A stretch of 64,000 nucleotides of DNA from Pseudoips prasinana (taxonomy: Eukaryota > Arthropoda > Insecta > Lepidoptera > Nolidae), in assembly GCA_951640165.1 (NCBI GenBank), contig OX621263.1, forward strand, positions 14,824,001 to 14,888,000, in the 5' to 3' direction. A program made the translations under genes and the position numbers. The notes below the pieces were generated by a model. It was not told the DNA's origin. It saw only the letters and a list, made by a program, of their open reading frames with translations, and searched no databases. How positions within the stretch are numbered: position 1 is the stretch's first letter; each line of letters begins with the position of its first letter. Below, piece after piece: positions 1 through 12,301 of the stretch.

Positions 1-21
1 ACAAAAAGGTTATAAACTTAC

Positions 22-3000
22 ATGGGCTTTTGTATCTCCCTTAGGTCTCTCTGCGTGGTAATAATACCTACTCCGAACACCTTACACCGCTTCGGTATTA
101 CAACATCGCTTCCTTGAGTAACCACATCTCTAAATACTGGTGGCATTTTTATAACAGTTGGCTCAATACTATTCCTACTTTTAACACTGACTGTTACTTT
201 AATGTTATTTTGTTCATTAATTTTACTCTTTTTAATATCACTGCCAGTATCATATTCGATTACATTGTAAACTAGCTCATCGCTGGATTCCTTTTTTTTG
301 TTATCCTCGCTGCTAGAATCAATGAAAAATCCTTTTGGTATATCAATACGTAAGTATTCTGAACTTTCCTCTTTATTTATATTCTGGTTTCTTCTTTTCC
401 TTTCAAAGTTTTTAGAATGTAAAACTACTTCTATTTTATGTGAAAATGCTTTCGATTTATCTATGAACCACTTTTGATCGGATATTGTGACTTCCATGCT
501 ATGGTTTTTTGAATCTTTGGATGTACTTTTGCTCCGTCTGCTTCTTAGAGGCATTGGAGTTGGCCATTCTTGCATCATTTTCGGCAGCATCCATGCTTCT
601 ATGTTTTGCCGAACAAAATTAATGTTCTGTTTTCTGCTATAGGATGAATTGGTGTTCGTTGTCTCTTCACTCTTTGATTTGAATAATATGCCAGTGTCTT
701 TATATACGGTATCCATGAGTTCAAAAACTGTGCTGCTACTCGTTCTGTACCTTTTATTGTTCCACCTAACTTGAACACTATTTCTAGATTCTATAGTACG
801 TGAAAGGAACTTCTTAATCCATGCTTTTCTGAGTGAATCTTGGTAATTTTCGAGTTGGTTTTCTGGCTTTTGTATTTCTTTTGGGTCCTGGATATTGCTT
901 GTACATGGTATTTTGATCACCAATCCATCTTTCACTTCGCAACGGTTAGCAGTTAAACCGCGTTTCTTTGGTTTGTACGGTTTTTCTTTGACAGTGGCCT
1001 TTTCTCTATTGTTTTTCTCTTTCTTTTTAAAGAAAAAGAACTTTTTACCTTCCTTCTTTTCCTCTGGTTGGACTTTGAAAGGTTCAAATTTTAATACAAC
1101 ATCATCATTAATCTTAAGTGATGGATTATGAGATTGTTTAGGTGTGGGACTTGTCTTATAGTAATCATCCTCTAGATTAAATTGTTTTCCCCACAATTTA
1201 AACATGCCTTTCACACCTTGAGTCTCACTGTCGTCATCGACGTGATGAGTAGACCACTGTTCACTATCTTTCTTCTTGCCAGTGAAGGACTTTTTAATAA
1301 CTTTACCACCTTCGTTCGACGCAAGAGATGCATAAGGACTAAATATTTTGGCTTTAGTGCACTCGTATGATCTGCTTTCTAGTGATGGTGGATCAGAATT
1401 TATCGAGACATCTTTATGACTAGCAACACTGTCATGACTGATTTGATCGCCTAGGCCAACGTTTTTCTTTGGATCTCCTTTCTTGGTAAGGCCTCTTCGT
1501 AAAGCTTCAAATCTTCGTTTTAGTATTGAAGCACTCTTAGTAAATTCACTTGATCTTTCATTACTCGATTTCTTTTCCTTAGACCTTGAGGTGAACATCT
1601 TTCTGTATTCCCTCTCAATTTTATTTTCCATGGGGTCTATACAACTTAGTGGCTGGTCTTGACTTGGATTTTCCAAATTATGGACATGTTGTACCAAAGA
1701 GTCTGATGAAAAATCTTTTAGTGCTTCATTCTGCTTGTTGTCTTTTGTAGCTTTAGTGTTTATTGTAATATTTACCATGGGCTCTGTAACAGTGCTTATT
1801 TTTTCTGGACCTATTCTTATTTTCGGCCTTTCTACCACTACTTGATTGTGTAACTGTGTTTCTGTACTTTTTAATTCATTCTCTGTTTTGATTATTTCTT
1901 CAACTTGTGTGGTTGTGTTTGCAATACTTTTACCGATAGTATTACTTCCTATCTCTATATTCCGGTGTAAGGTTATTTCTTTAGGGCTTGTCGTGCCGGA
2001 AGTTGTTTGCACTATTGGAGACAACTTAACACTCATGGCTTCACCACCAATATTGTCTATGAAGCCTCCTACGCACTTTGATGATGTCTTTTTGTTATCA
2101 TAGTAGCTATACGGCAAGTATTGTCTCGTTCTACCTGTAAATAAAAATATATGATATATAGGGTCATTGGTAATCAAAAGCCTATACTTGAACATTTTTT
2201 GTTGTTGTATTTTTACCAAAATACAATAAAGATTCTGTACACCCAATTTGAACGAAAAGCCAATTTGATGTCAAATTTACTGTCTTCAAAAAATGGAACG
2301 TTCAGTTTCATCAATTAAAATGTATGTTCTAATTTTTCGCTTTCGGCGTTGTTGGCTATCCTACAATTTATATGGGACCACTTCAAAAAAGTTGTCATGA
2401 AGAAAATTTGTAGTTGTATGCTATTGTTACATTTCTTTAATTCAAACTAAATGAAGTAATATTATGAAGATTTTCCGTAAGTTGGTTTATTTGTCAAACA
2501 TCAATATATTCTGATATAGGACGGTAGTTGTTTGCTAAGCTATGTTGGTTATGTGAATAAATCAGTCATGGTCTAGCAAGCTGTTGTATCATTTCAATTT
2601 GTTTGTTAAAACCAAAAGTACTCATCTGATTTTAAAATGTATTATTATTTCATCCGTAGAAAGCTACATTATGAGTGAGTACCATATGCAATATTACATT
2701 TAAAAAAAGGCACTTCCAGGAAAATTTTGATTGGTGACCACGAACCGGATGAACCAATGTGGGCAACCCCCCTAAAATGAACCGGTGCTCTAGAGAGAGT
2801 CGCTGCAAGCCGCACGATACGGGCATTGTAGGACCGACTTTTGTAGAGGTCTTTGGAGGACGCTCTACAATTTGCTCAAATAAAGAAATTAATTAAAAAA
2901 GCCGCTAGTATGGGATATTTGGGTAATTGAAATTGATTGAAAATTCTCACCAAGCACATGCGATGATAATTCAGAACACCCAACGCCCCTGTCGTCTGTC

Positions 3001-3344
3001 TCTGGCAAGTAGACTCTCCTCACTTTCCTCCTTTGCAAAGCTTTCACACTTCCAACCCCAATTTCTGTATAACTCCTGGATCCGTGATAAGGAAATATTT
3101 GATTTGGCAACCCAAAATACGCAACTTCTTGTCTCTTCCGCAGTATTTCCGGATATCGACAGGTGCATATCGGGTTATCCCGCCTATTATTACACTGGCT
3201 GGCGACTTCTTGGGTTTTATGAACATATCTTACCCCCTCAGTGGTGTAGTTTCTGATCACTCTGTTAGCAAAAAATGGATATTCTTTTATAGATTCGTCT
3301 GCGAATTCACGTCTTGTCAGACAATTAGCCTGACTTTCTTTCAT
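22..3344 (-). CDS. Two-exon gene of unknown function, 3' end beyond window
   Basis: Exon 1 is 3344-2951 and exon 2 is 2134-22. Exon 1 opens with ATG at 3344, the first ATG after an in-frame TAA nine bases upstream, and ends at a GTGAGA donor in phase 1. Exon 2 follows a TTTATTTACAG acceptor, also phase 1, so the join restores a glycine codon and an open frame of about 835 codons. Exon 2 ends at GTAAGT (donor bases 21-20) in phase 2; if unspliced, a stop follows at once, so the gene should continue to the left. The N-terminal part has a few cysteines. The exon 2 product is very rich in Lys, Ser, Asn and Glu, with basic clusters (residues like KKFFFFKKKEK), no membrane segment and no domain I recognise. 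It looks largely disordered and possibly nuclear or cytoskeletal. It does not resemble a transposon protein. The splice model is inference; function is unknown. Confidence 0.6.
2135..2950 (-). other. Intron of the leftmost gene
   Basis: Non-coding stretch between the two proposed exons, bounded on the minus strand by GTGAGA and TTTACAG. It is AT-rich. The part around 2710-2860 is less AT-rich and looks like a short piece of a dispersed repeat, but I could not assign it. Confidence 0.5.
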
Positions 3345-4744
3345 TTCTTCTTATTTATCATCATATGTATCTGTGCTTGCATTTTTTTTACTTCGGTCGC
3401 CAGGTTATATTAAAATCTGTTGGGAGTTGGAGAAAATTTAGTTAGTGCTGGTTTTAAAATAATCGTAGGGTTCTATTATCTGCTACTCTCAGTGTTAGGC
3501 CACAGACAAAACTGATATGGAACAAATATCGTTCAAATGAAACGTTTAAAATTTATAAAATTAAACGCTTGTTACGGCAACATGAGACGCCCGCCCTGCA
3601 CCTGCTTTGCTATTGTGTCAACTAGATCGTCCTAACGGGTCATGAGATTGAGGGCATAGAGAATGCACTTGTGTTTTCCGCACACGGGATCATGAGATTG
3701 TAGATTGTAGGCTGGCCTTGGCCGTAATTTGAAATTAGCTTTTTGACCAAACGCTCAGATTTGATTTCCTCCTGTCTATCTGGGTTGCCGGTTCCATTAG
3801 AAACTAGACTGGACCCAGATGTGAAGGTTAGAGGATGCGACCGAGAGATGGGACTAAGATGATTGTGCATTAAAAATTAGTATGAAGTTAAACGATGCGC
3901 ATTTAGAATGCATTCCCGCTAAAAATAAGATGTGCCATCCCTAGAATCGTTTAAATGAAACCAATAAAGAAGCCAATCAGCGAATGTTTGTCATCTTTGA
4001 AATTATCTGTATTATTTAATATTTAATACACATGTTGCAGAATAATAACATAGTAGCATACACATTTGACTATTTCAAATTGTGTTAAAGTTCTGTCCTT
4101 TACACCACTAAACTAATTTAAATGTCTCTTTCTAATATAGCTTGTATGAAAAGGACAGAGCATACATTCAACTGTCAAACTGCTAAACCTGCTTATAATT
4201 GGGGCACCAATACGTGCCACCAATATGTGTACCGGGCTCGTTTTAACATGTCGCCTATTTTACTTCGGTAATCTGTATATATAAATGAATGTTTGTCTGT
4301 ATATTCTTTACAGAATCTCAAAGAGTTGTGCATAGTGAAATCAATTTAATATATTAACTAGATAAAACTATAGAAACCCTATTTACACTAATGGGCGTCG
4401 AAGAATCCAATATAATAGGCATCGCAGATGGGAAAAGTGCCCTGAAGGCTGGCCGCATTGCCACGCTGGATGGCAATGCTGATCCTCTGACTCAAGAACA
4501 GGACAGCCCGCAGGAAAGCGTCGATCAATCATTTAGCTATTTCGCGAAATACTAAATGTGCTTGGGTAAATTAGTTTAGAGGTGTAAAAAGATTACAATA
4601 TATATTTTTTTTTCTACCATTGTTATACTGGTGCTACCCATTTTCTGCATTCAAGGGGTGTTCCATACCCAAGTTACCTGGTAAAAATTTCAGTAGAGAT
4701 AAGGCCACTGTACTTAAATAGCTTATTCTACTTATAAACGCGGA
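3345..4744. other. Intergenic AT-rich DNA, no supported gene
   Basis: Short open frames only. The stretch 3640-3870 has an 'ACTTGTGTTTTCCGCACAC' segment of the sort seen in lepidopteran dispersed repeats. I see no convincing coding or RNA gene. Confidence 0.4.
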
Positions 4745-4888
4745 AGTTTGTGAGTATGGATGCTTGTTACTCTTTCGCGCAACCACTACCGAGCAGATTT
4801 GGACGAAACTTTGTAGTAATATAGCTTATATCTCCGAAATATATAATTTATAAAATATGACGCGGGTAAAACCACGGGGCATAGCTAG
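4745..4888 (+). mobile_element. Helitron-like non-autonomous repeat, 3' end
   Basis: The stretch ends in ACCACGGGGCATAGCTAG followed by T. A GC-rich 3' segment closed by CTAG and followed by T is the usual Helitron terminus. Upstream text such as TTTGTGAGTATGGATGCTTG matches the same family at 21600, 36530-36789 (reverse) and 47689. The 5' end is not clear. Confidence 0.55.
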
Positions 4889-4898
4889 TAATTTATAT

Positions 4899-5011
4899 GT
4901 AGAGATACCAGAACATCCAACTACCCCAATCTGTCAAATTTCGTTTCTAGATTTTCAACTTTATCACAAAAACAGACAGATTGGGGTAGCTTGATGTGCT
5001 GGCGTCTGTAC
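4899..5011. repeat. GTAC-ended inverted-repeat MITE, copy 1 (degenerate left end)
   Basis: The right arm contains TTGGGGTAGCTTGATGTGCT and ends GGCGTCTGTAC; the left arm is its diverged complement, including CTACCCCAATCTGTCAAATT. The whole unit can fold back on itself. Other copies lie at 22031-22166, 35551-35617 (half) and 37304-37444. Confidence 0.7.
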
Positions 5012-5963
5012 TTCTATTTCTGGTGTGTGTGTGAGTATTTTTTGGAGATAGTTTGGTAGTGAATTTTAATATTAGATGGGGATGAGAAAATTTTCGACTA
5101 AACCGGACATATTCTTGTAAAAGAACAGGACAAAAGTATTAATACGACATGCTATTTGAAGAGTTTCATGTCAGTGGATATGGGCAATAAGGGATGTTGT
5201 TGCAGCAAGTGGACATCTGTCTTCCCCGCCTACCCCGTAGAGGCGTGAGTATATGTAAGTAGGTATGTATATATGTAAATTTTGAGTAGATACATAATGC
5301 CTTACCTTCAGAATCTCATAACTTGAAAAATTTACACGAAAACTGTAATTTAAAACTCATAAATTGTTTTACGAAAAATTTTGATCGTGAATATTTATGG
5401 TGACGTTTGCCAATTTTTACATTTAATGACAGTTCTGCCAGCCATCCACAAATTTCTATTGAAATTCTGTAAAAAGATCTATTCATGGAGATATCTATAC
5501 ATCTTATCTTATCTTCTTACATATAATAAAACTGTAGAAAAGTAATTTTTTTACATCATAAAGAAATAAAAAAAAAATAGCCAGGGTGTTAAAGGACCAC
5601 CAACAGAACCCATTTCCAGCATTTTTAGAATTTTTGTCTGTTTGTCGGTTTGTCTGTTTATTTGTTCGGGTATCACGTAAAATCTACGAAAGCAATGTAG
5701 ATAACTTTTATACACGACGATTGAGCGTAACTTGAGGTAATATTTAGTTTGTTTTTTAATTTGTTTTATTGCAACCGGTTCAGTCTATCAAAAGATATTA
5801 GATTTTAAAGTATTGAAGAAGAAAAATAATACACTTTACCATATATAATATAAATATAAATTTATTTTCATTCGGATAACAAAGATCCATTTTGTTAGTA
5901 AAACATAAATCTTAAAAATTATGTTAGTACAATATAATTTAACATTTACAACTCACACTCTAA
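5012..5963. other. AT-rich repeat DNA without a gene
   Basis: 5505-5760 shares its order of phrases (ATATAATAAAA, then TTTTAGAATTTTTGTCTGTTT) with the Helitron-like unit at 48687-48991, so it is probably a worn copy. The rest shows nothing I can name. Confidence 0.4.
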
Positions 5964-6950
5964 CATTAATGGCTTCTTGTGTGAGTCAGTGTATCACCGA
6001 TCCAGTTACTGACGTAAGGGCAATCTAGCCTGTTTCCTATGACGGCCAAGACGGAGTTTCGGCTGGCCCGCACTCTGCTTAGCATGGACGCGCACCGCTT
6101 GCGCAGAGTAGCGTAGAAGCAATCGATGCGCGCTCCCGCAAACATGCCCGATGCACTGCAGTAGCGGGGCAGCCGCAACAATGTCCTGAATGAATGCATT
6201 ATGCGCTTTTCGTGTATAATTTGCCCACAGGCTGCACGTGTAAAAGGATGTACAATATGCTTTAAAAAGGGTTATTTTCACTTCGTTTGAACAACGTGCA
6301 AACCTGCGTGCTATCATATTAGCTCTCACGGATAGTGCTCTCCGCTCACGTTCCATATCCGCGACATCCCTTAGGTCTACTGTCAATACGTGTCCCAGAT
6401 ATTTAAATTGATTTACTCATTCCAAGTCATTGCCATTTAGCTTGATAGGAGGAACACTAGAGGGTAAGTGCCTCTCTAATGTTCCTCCTAGTTCCTGACG
6501 TAAACACCATGTAAAAATAAAATAAAAATAATAAAATAAAATAAAATTTTATTGTTTCATAAATGGTTGCACTTAGATATTTAAGATGACACTGGAACCC
6601 GCACTAGGATATCCTGTGTTGCAGGATCCAGTCTCGTCCGTCGAGGATTGGTTTACAATAAAATGTGCTTAAATAATAATCTTCAGGTTACAAAAATGTA
6701 CACCGTTTTGCTTGTATTGTACATTAGACTGTGGGACGCCGCATAACCCTCACACATTTTTTGCATTTTTCTAATGCCACAGACCGAAGCACTTAATAAT
6801 GCCATGTCATCAGCGAAACTTATATTATTAAGACACACATCTTTTATGTGACAGCCAACACGGCAGCTACTGAGTGCCACAATCAGCTCATTGATATATA
6901 AATTAAAAAGGCGGGCGAGGTAAGCCCACCAGTCGATTCGTTTGTAACGG
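5964..6950 (-). pseudogene. LINE reverse transcriptase C-terminal remnant
   Basis: Read on the minus strand, 6880-6683 encodes the palm motif region (residues FADDMALL), and 6420-5966 encodes the thumb and C-terminal region (for example KYLGH, RERRALSVRANMIARRF, then LPRYCSASGMFAGARIDCFY). A frameshift near 6200 separates the last two parts, and a foreign 3' repeat interrupts them at 6505-6680. The same family recurs at 47040-47170. I read it as a non-LTR element of the CR1/jockey group; the exact clade is uncertain. Confidence 0.75.
6505..6680 (-). mobile_element. LINE 3' tail inserted in the LINE remnant
   Basis: On the minus strand this short block ends in a run of TTTTA repeats, which is how several LINE families terminate. 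It splits the open frame of the surrounding reverse transcriptase remnant, so it arrived later. Confidence 0.5.
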
Positions 6951-7199
6951 GAACGTACAGACGATTCTAATTTTGTCCGATTAAATTTATTTGAATGTTC
7001 GTTGTTTAAAATCTTGCTAATATTATAAATGCGAAAGTAACCCTTAACCTCTCATAATTTTCTCAGCACAAATCTATATATATATAAAAGAGGAAACTGA
7101 CTGACTTACATATCAACGCACAGTCTAAACGGCTGGGGTTAGAGACTTGGAGTTTTGACGGTAGGTACCTTTTATGACGTAGGCATCCACTAAGGAACG

Positions 7200-7865
7200 G
7201 TTTTTGGAAATAACAGCCCAAGAGGAGTAAAATAGGGGATAAAAGATTGTATCAAAATCCGTCATTTTTGGAGATAAAGGCATGAAAATTGGTAGTTGGC
7301 CTTTCAGTAAAAAAAATGTATTTTAGAATATATGTATGTAAATTCCACCACAAAGGCGTAAAATAGCGGATGTAAGTTTGTATGAAAAGTGTGTCATTTG
7401 TTAAGTGAAACGCGTAAATATGAAATAATACGAAAATTCCACCCCCAAGGGCGTAAAATAAAAATAAAATAAATAATGTAAGTTTGTATGAAAAGTGTGC
7501 AATTTATTTAAGGTCTACGCAACGTAATTGGTATTTGGCCTTTCCTTGAAAAATTAAAAATATGTATTTCAGGATTGTTGGGAATTCTACCCCTAACGGC
7601 GTAAAATAGGAGATGGAGATGTAAGTTTATATGAAAAATGCGACAATTTTGAAGTTAAAGTTTCAGTAAAAAATTAAAATATGAATTTCAGGATTTTTGT
7701 TAATTCCACCCCCAAAGGCGTAAAATAGGGGATGTAAGTTTGTATAAAAAATGTGACTTTTTTCAGTTAAACGTTCATAAAAATTGGTATTTGGCCTTTC
7801 CGTTAAGAATAAAAATATGTATTTCAGGATTTTTGGAAATTCCACCCCTAAGGGCGTAAAATAGG
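7200..7865 (+). repeat. Degenerate tandem repeat inside the Helitron
   Basis: About six spaced copies of a block beginning AATTCCACCCCCAAGGGCG and continuing TAAAATAGGGGATGTAAG, at roughly 94-150 bp spacing (for example 7342, 7436, 7586, 7703, 7838). The last copy abuts the helicase remnant directly. Confidence 0.75.
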
Positions 7866-7871
7866 GGATGT

Positions 7872-8280
7872 ATGTTGCGTGTGGGTACTCCTATAATGTT
7901 GCTGAGGAATTTGAAGCCACCCAAACTTTGCAACGGCACTAGGCTTCAAGTCAAAACATTGCATCGTGTTATAGAGGCTACTATTATGACTGGATCCGAC
8001 CAGGGAGAAACAGTGTTTGTGCCATGTGTTCCGTTAGTGCCAAATGATCTCCCTTTTCAGTTTAACACTGTAGTTCCCTTTAAAAGTATGTTTTGCGATG
8101 ACAATCAACAAATTGCAAGGTCAAACTCGCAAGTTCGCTGGAATTGACCTGAGGCGAGACTGTTTCTCCCAGGGGCAGGTTCACGCAGCGTGTTCACGTG
8201 TGAGTTCACCCCACAGTCGGGTTGTTCTGGTACGACCTGCTAAAACTGTAAGGAACATCGTGTTCAAAGAAGTTTTGTAA
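7872..8280 (+). pseudogene. Helitron helicase (Pif1-like) C-terminal remnant
   Basis: The first part reads VGTPIMLLRNLKPPKLCNGT and the second reads TINKLQGQTRKFAGIDLRRD then ACSRVSSPHSRVVLV. These match the C-terminal motifs of Pif1-type helicases in Helitron RepHel proteins. A frameshift near 8085-8100 separates the parts. The stop at 8278-8280 is in the usual place after KEVL. Confidence 0.85.
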
Positions 8281-8530
8281 AATCAGTTATTATATCCTGG
8301 CCCTTATCATGTAGCGTTGATTAGAAGTGTATTAATATAAATAATGCTTATTTCTACTCCTTGATAGGTACAGTAAATACATGCCTATTGTGACCTCTAT
8401 TGCGTGTGTATGCTTTTGGTCTTACAGAGTGAGAAGCTCAATTTTACGTTAACACCGCTGGACAGCTAATAACGTGTATCAAAATCGATAATTTACTCTT
8501 TTTTTTTACTCTTTTTTTGAAGTTATATTA

Positions 8531-9812
8531 GGTCTTTACCTATGAAATTGCCGTTCTGCAGTACTGGCCATTTCAAATCAAAATAATTTTTGTTTGGCTA
8601 AGAATTCTAATTTCAAATTAATTTTATTTTAAAAACATGGATTCTTTTTTCCAAAAGTAGTCATTTCTTTATTGATTAGTGTTACATTTTCATCGCATTT
8701 CAATCTTTTTCGTCATCATGGATACGTTAAAAATTCGAGTAATTATGGAATATGAGTACCGTCGTGGCAGCAACGCGGCACAAGCGGCACGCAACATCAA
8801 CGACGTTTACGGAGCTAACACTACAAACCAACGCACCACCTGTTATTGGTTTGCTCGCTTCCGTTCTGGAAATTTCGACCTGAAAAATGAACCTCGCGGT
8901 CGTCCGAAGACTTTGGTCGACAATGACGAATTAAAGGCGGTTGTGGAAGCTGATGATACACAATCTACGGCTGAATTAGCAGCAGCTTTCGACGTTAGCG
9001 TCAAAACAATATTGGTCCATTTGCGTCAAATTGGCAAGGTAAAAAAGCTTGACAAATGGGTGCCCCACGAACTCAATGATCGCCAGCGCGAAGTACGCGT
9101 CGAGACGTGCCTTGCACTGCTCAACAGACACACAAATGAAGGAATTTTGAACCGCATTGTTACCTGCGATGAAAAATGGATTCTGTTTGATAACCGCAAG
9201 CGCTCAGCAAGTTGGTTGGATCCTGGTTCAGCACCTAAATAATGCCCTAAACGAAAACTTACCCCTAGAAAAGTGATGGTCACTGTTTGGTGGTCTAGCG
9301 CCGGTGTGATTCATCACAGCTTCTTACCAAACGGGGTGAGCATTACTGCAGATGTGTACTGTGAAGAACTGAGCACAATGATGGAGAAGCTGGCGCATCT
9401 CCAACCAGCATTGGTCAATCGCTCGTCTCCGCTGCTCCTGCACGACAACGCGCGACCTCATACTGCACAGCAGACGGTCTCCAAGTTGCAAGAACTGGGG
9501 TTGGAAGCTCTCCGTCATCCGCCCTACTCACCAGACCTTGCGCCTACAGACTACTACTTTTTCCAGAATTTGGATAACTTCTTGGCGGGAAAAAAATTCA
9601 ATACCCGAGAGGCAGTACAAAATGCCTTTGAAGAATTTGTTGCCTCCCGTCCAGCTGATTTCTTTAAGAAGGGCATCAATAAACTGCCACTGCGATGGCA
9701 AAGATGCATTGATTGCATGGGTGATTACTTCGATTAATACAAATAAAAAAATTCATGAAAAAAATTCGTTTAAATTTTTTCATACAAAACGGCAATTTCA
9801 TAGGTAAAGACC
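8531..9812 (+). mobile_element. mariner element, copy 1 (1282 bp, inside the Helitron)
   Basis: Terminal inverted repeats start GGTCTTTACCTATGAAATTG at 8531 and end with the complement at 9812. Both sides carry the TA target duplication (8529-8530 and 9813-9814). It interrupts the Helitron, so it is younger. It is the same length as copy 2 at 57911-59192, and I found only two base differences between them (9142 and 9240). Confidence 0.95.
8718..9737 (+). pseudogene. mariner transposase with one nonsense mutation
   Basis: Would encode a 339-residue DD34D transposase if its codon at 9240-9242 were CAA as in copy 2; here it is TAA, truncating the protein between the first and second catalytic aspartates. 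A second difference at 9142 changes Glu to Gly. The ATG at 8718 has a good context (ATCATGG). The break removes the second and third aspartates, so this copy cannot make a working enzyme, though its ends could still be moved by another copy. Confidence 0.95.
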
Positions 9813-10288
9813 TATTACTTCTTTTGGGCCGATGGAGAAAAATTATGAGAGTGATTTTTTACGATGCGCGCGCATCGTGCGCGCGCGTCGTAAAAATAAC
9901 AGCATGACGTTAGTTCTAGGTGGTATGAAAATTGATAACTATGTTCAAGTTGTATATTAAGAAGTATAACTTCTAACGCGTGTACATAGGTACACACAAG
10001 TTTTTTTTTCCTGTATCTCTTGGTGCCAAATTTCAAAATTGTAGGCCAATGGAAAATTACCCTTAGTATGTGTTAAATAGTGAGTCAGTGAAACATTTTA
10101 TGATGAAAATATGCTTTATATTGTCAGAAACGGCATCCAGAATTTTAATGAATGGCCTTTCTTTAGTTATTCAGATTCATTTTACAGATTTTCAAAGTGA
10201 GCCTTTCACGTATGTTGGGACTTTTTGTTGTAGATTACATTGGTCATTATTCAAAATTGTCGCGGACGAAGTCGCGGGTAACAGCTAG

Positions 10289-10823
10289 TGCGTCATAAAG
10301 CACGGCGTAAAATCATTTTTCGCCCAATTTTAAGCCCTATGCGTTGGATGTATAGTTGAGTTTATCTTGTACGCGTTTTGAACATTTCTATTATAAATAA
10401 AATTTATTTATTTATTTAGGCTCACCAACAATTGCTTACACTCAATATATTACAAATTGCGTCAGACTATAACTAAAGCTAAGTGTAGCAATCTCTTATG
10501 GGTAAGCACGGCATGCATCTTTTATATTACAATAAGTGTGCCTTATGCTAAAAATTACATTTGATTATCATATAATATTAATTAAATTTATTTATAGGAT
10601 AACTTATTTATGTAATATATTATAATTACAAAATTAACGAATGATACAATACTAAATAAAAATTATAATAAAACAATACATAACAAAACAAAAGCTTTTA
10701 TGCAAAGGTGGATACTATTTTGTGGAACTTGGTAAGTGAGTCAAAGTGCACGTCCACCAGATCGCTGTAACCATATAAATGCTCAATGTAAATAAACTGG
10801 TATTTATTTGTACCATATTTAAC
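10289..10823. other. AT-rich DNA with a worn retroelement tail
   Basis: The segment from about 10388 starts with ATAAATAAAATTTATTTATT and reads like the 3' flank of a LINE on the minus strand. There is no coding signal. Confidence 0.35.
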
Positions 10824-11079
10824 GGGCCAGTGGCGTGGTTGGTAAATGCTTACTTTGCACGCCGCAGGTCGTGGGTTCGATTCCCACCCAGGATAGATAT
10901 TTGTGTGCATGATGACATATCTGTTTGTCCTGAGTCTGCGTGTAATTTATCTATATAAGTATGTATTTACACAAGAAAAGTAGTTTATCAGTTTAACTGG
11001 TTTCCATAGTTCAAGCTCTGCTTAGTTTGGGATCAGATGACTGTGTGTGAATAATGTCGCAGAATATTATTATTATTGA
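10824..11079 (+). mobile_element. tRNA-headed SINE, type B, copy 1
   Basis: The head has an A-box-like TGGCGTGGTTGGTAAATGC and a B-box-like GGTTCGATTCCC, 30-40 bases apart as in a tRNA. The body contains TTGTCCTGAGTCTG and the phrase TCTATATAAGTATGTATTTA, and the tail is an ATT repeat. A second copy at 60127-63640 is split by two insertions. Confidence 0.85.
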
Positions 11080-11507
11080 TGTGAAACATCTATAGCCGCA
11101 CGTAAAACAGATTTCTGGCGTGGCCACGCTATACGATAGTAGTGTGTACGGTGTGGCGACGCGTCGCCAGGCGCAATCGACTTTTTTATTTTATCATTAT
11201 GACATATTTAGTTCCTATCACAATATGTTCTTTTCTGCATATTATTTTTATGAAATAATGTCGATGTTTCACATCTGCCAGGCGTCCCGTGACGGCTCAC
11301 ATTTTTTTTATATGAATGTAATAGAACACGGATATTTTAAGGCAGAGCGCGTTTTACTTTGTACTTTCTTGTGATTTTTGTGATTTTTCAGATGCACGAA
11401 TGTTCTCACGATAGAACGTCATAGAAACTTCGGGAACATTTTATTAAGGTTAGTTTCGTTAAATTATCTTTACTATTGTTTGAGTCGCTCACAGTTCCTA
11501 CTACCGA

Positions 11508-11735
11508 ACCGTATCGGCGTGGTTAACCACCTAGAGGCGCGGTCAGTTTATAGATGAATGACCGCCAAAGTGGTTTAATTTTTGAGCGTCTCCGTGCTTC
11601 TTTGAGGGCACGTTAAGCTTTCGGTCCCGGTTGTAGGCATTAGGCAACAGTCGTTAAGCCATGTCTGTGACATACTGGGCGGCTTGAACAACTCTGGCAC
11701 TAGGGTAATCACTGCCCATACGATAAGTAAGTGAT
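11508..11735 (+). mobile_element. 5S-rRNA-headed SINE, copy A
   Basis: Diverged copy of the family described at 31054-31316. The head has GCGGTCAGTTTATAGATGAA then TGACCGCC, followed by the shared body (GGCACGTTAAGCT, GGGCGGCTTGAACAACTCTG) and the tail CGATAAGTAAG. Confidence 0.7.
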
Positions 11736-11984
11736 ATCTGGAACGCTGTCGTCTCCCCTCTTGGAGGTGTGCGCTAATGGCTGCGACACAGTATTCCATA
11801 CTAATGCGGTTGTTAGCGAACTGACATTATTGTAAACTGGTTTTTGTTCCAATTATTTTTTTTGTATTTTGTACAGTTATGAGCGCAGAAACATTTCGGT
11901 TCACTTATATACATTTACTAAGGAAAGCTTGCAAGGGGGTCTCTTAAAAATAATCGAACCGGTTGTTCTAAAGATTAGTTCACA

Positions 11985-12105
11985 TTCCAAATTCAAATTC
12001 AAAATCAATACATTCGCTAATAATGTGATATTTATGTGGAAACGTATTTCGATTTTTTTTTACCCTACCGTGCAGTGCAGGGCGTGGCAGCTATTGAGAA
12101 AGTTA
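11985..12105 (-). mobile_element. LINE 3' untranslated fragment
   Basis: Shares a block (on the plus strand TTTTACCCTACCGTGCAGTG then CGTGGCAGCTA) with the LINE remnant at 20895-21545, and has a similar tail of repeated TTTGAA-like hexamers. It is a 5'-truncated copy. Confidence 0.6.
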
Positions 12106-12301
12106 AGAGAATAGTTTAAAGTCCGTTGGATGTTTTTTTTTTATACTTACGTAAGTTAAGTTAATACGTAGTTTGGTTATTGCTTGGTGCTCATACGATT
12201 TGCTGATATTTCCAGAGATAATCGGGGCGCCCCGGTGCTGTATGAACAGTTCGGGCTGACTGCACTCCGCGCCATGCTGCCACGCCAGGAAATTGTGTAA
12301 G

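Larger units (their letters stand above)
7073..10288 (+). mobile_element. Helitron with 5' TC and 3' CTAG ends, mostly deleted inside
   Basis: The left end is TCTATATATATAAAAGAGGA preceded by A at 7072. The right end is a short hairpin (CGCGGACGAAGTCGCG) followed by ACAGCTAG and T at 10289. Insertion between A and T, a TC start, a 3' hairpin and a CTAG end are the classic Helitron signs. Inside are a minisatellite, only the last part of the helicase, and a later mariner insertion. The Rep domain and most of the helicase are missing. Confidence 0.8.

Noticed and set aside
2971..3413. Other open frames over exon 1 of the leftmost gene
   Set aside because: Only the frame starting at 3344 has an ATG after a stop and a donor whose phase fits the next exon.
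10698..10910. Minus-strand open frame with GWESNPRPAA
   Set aside because: This peptide is a typical chance translation of the tRNA-like head of a SINE.
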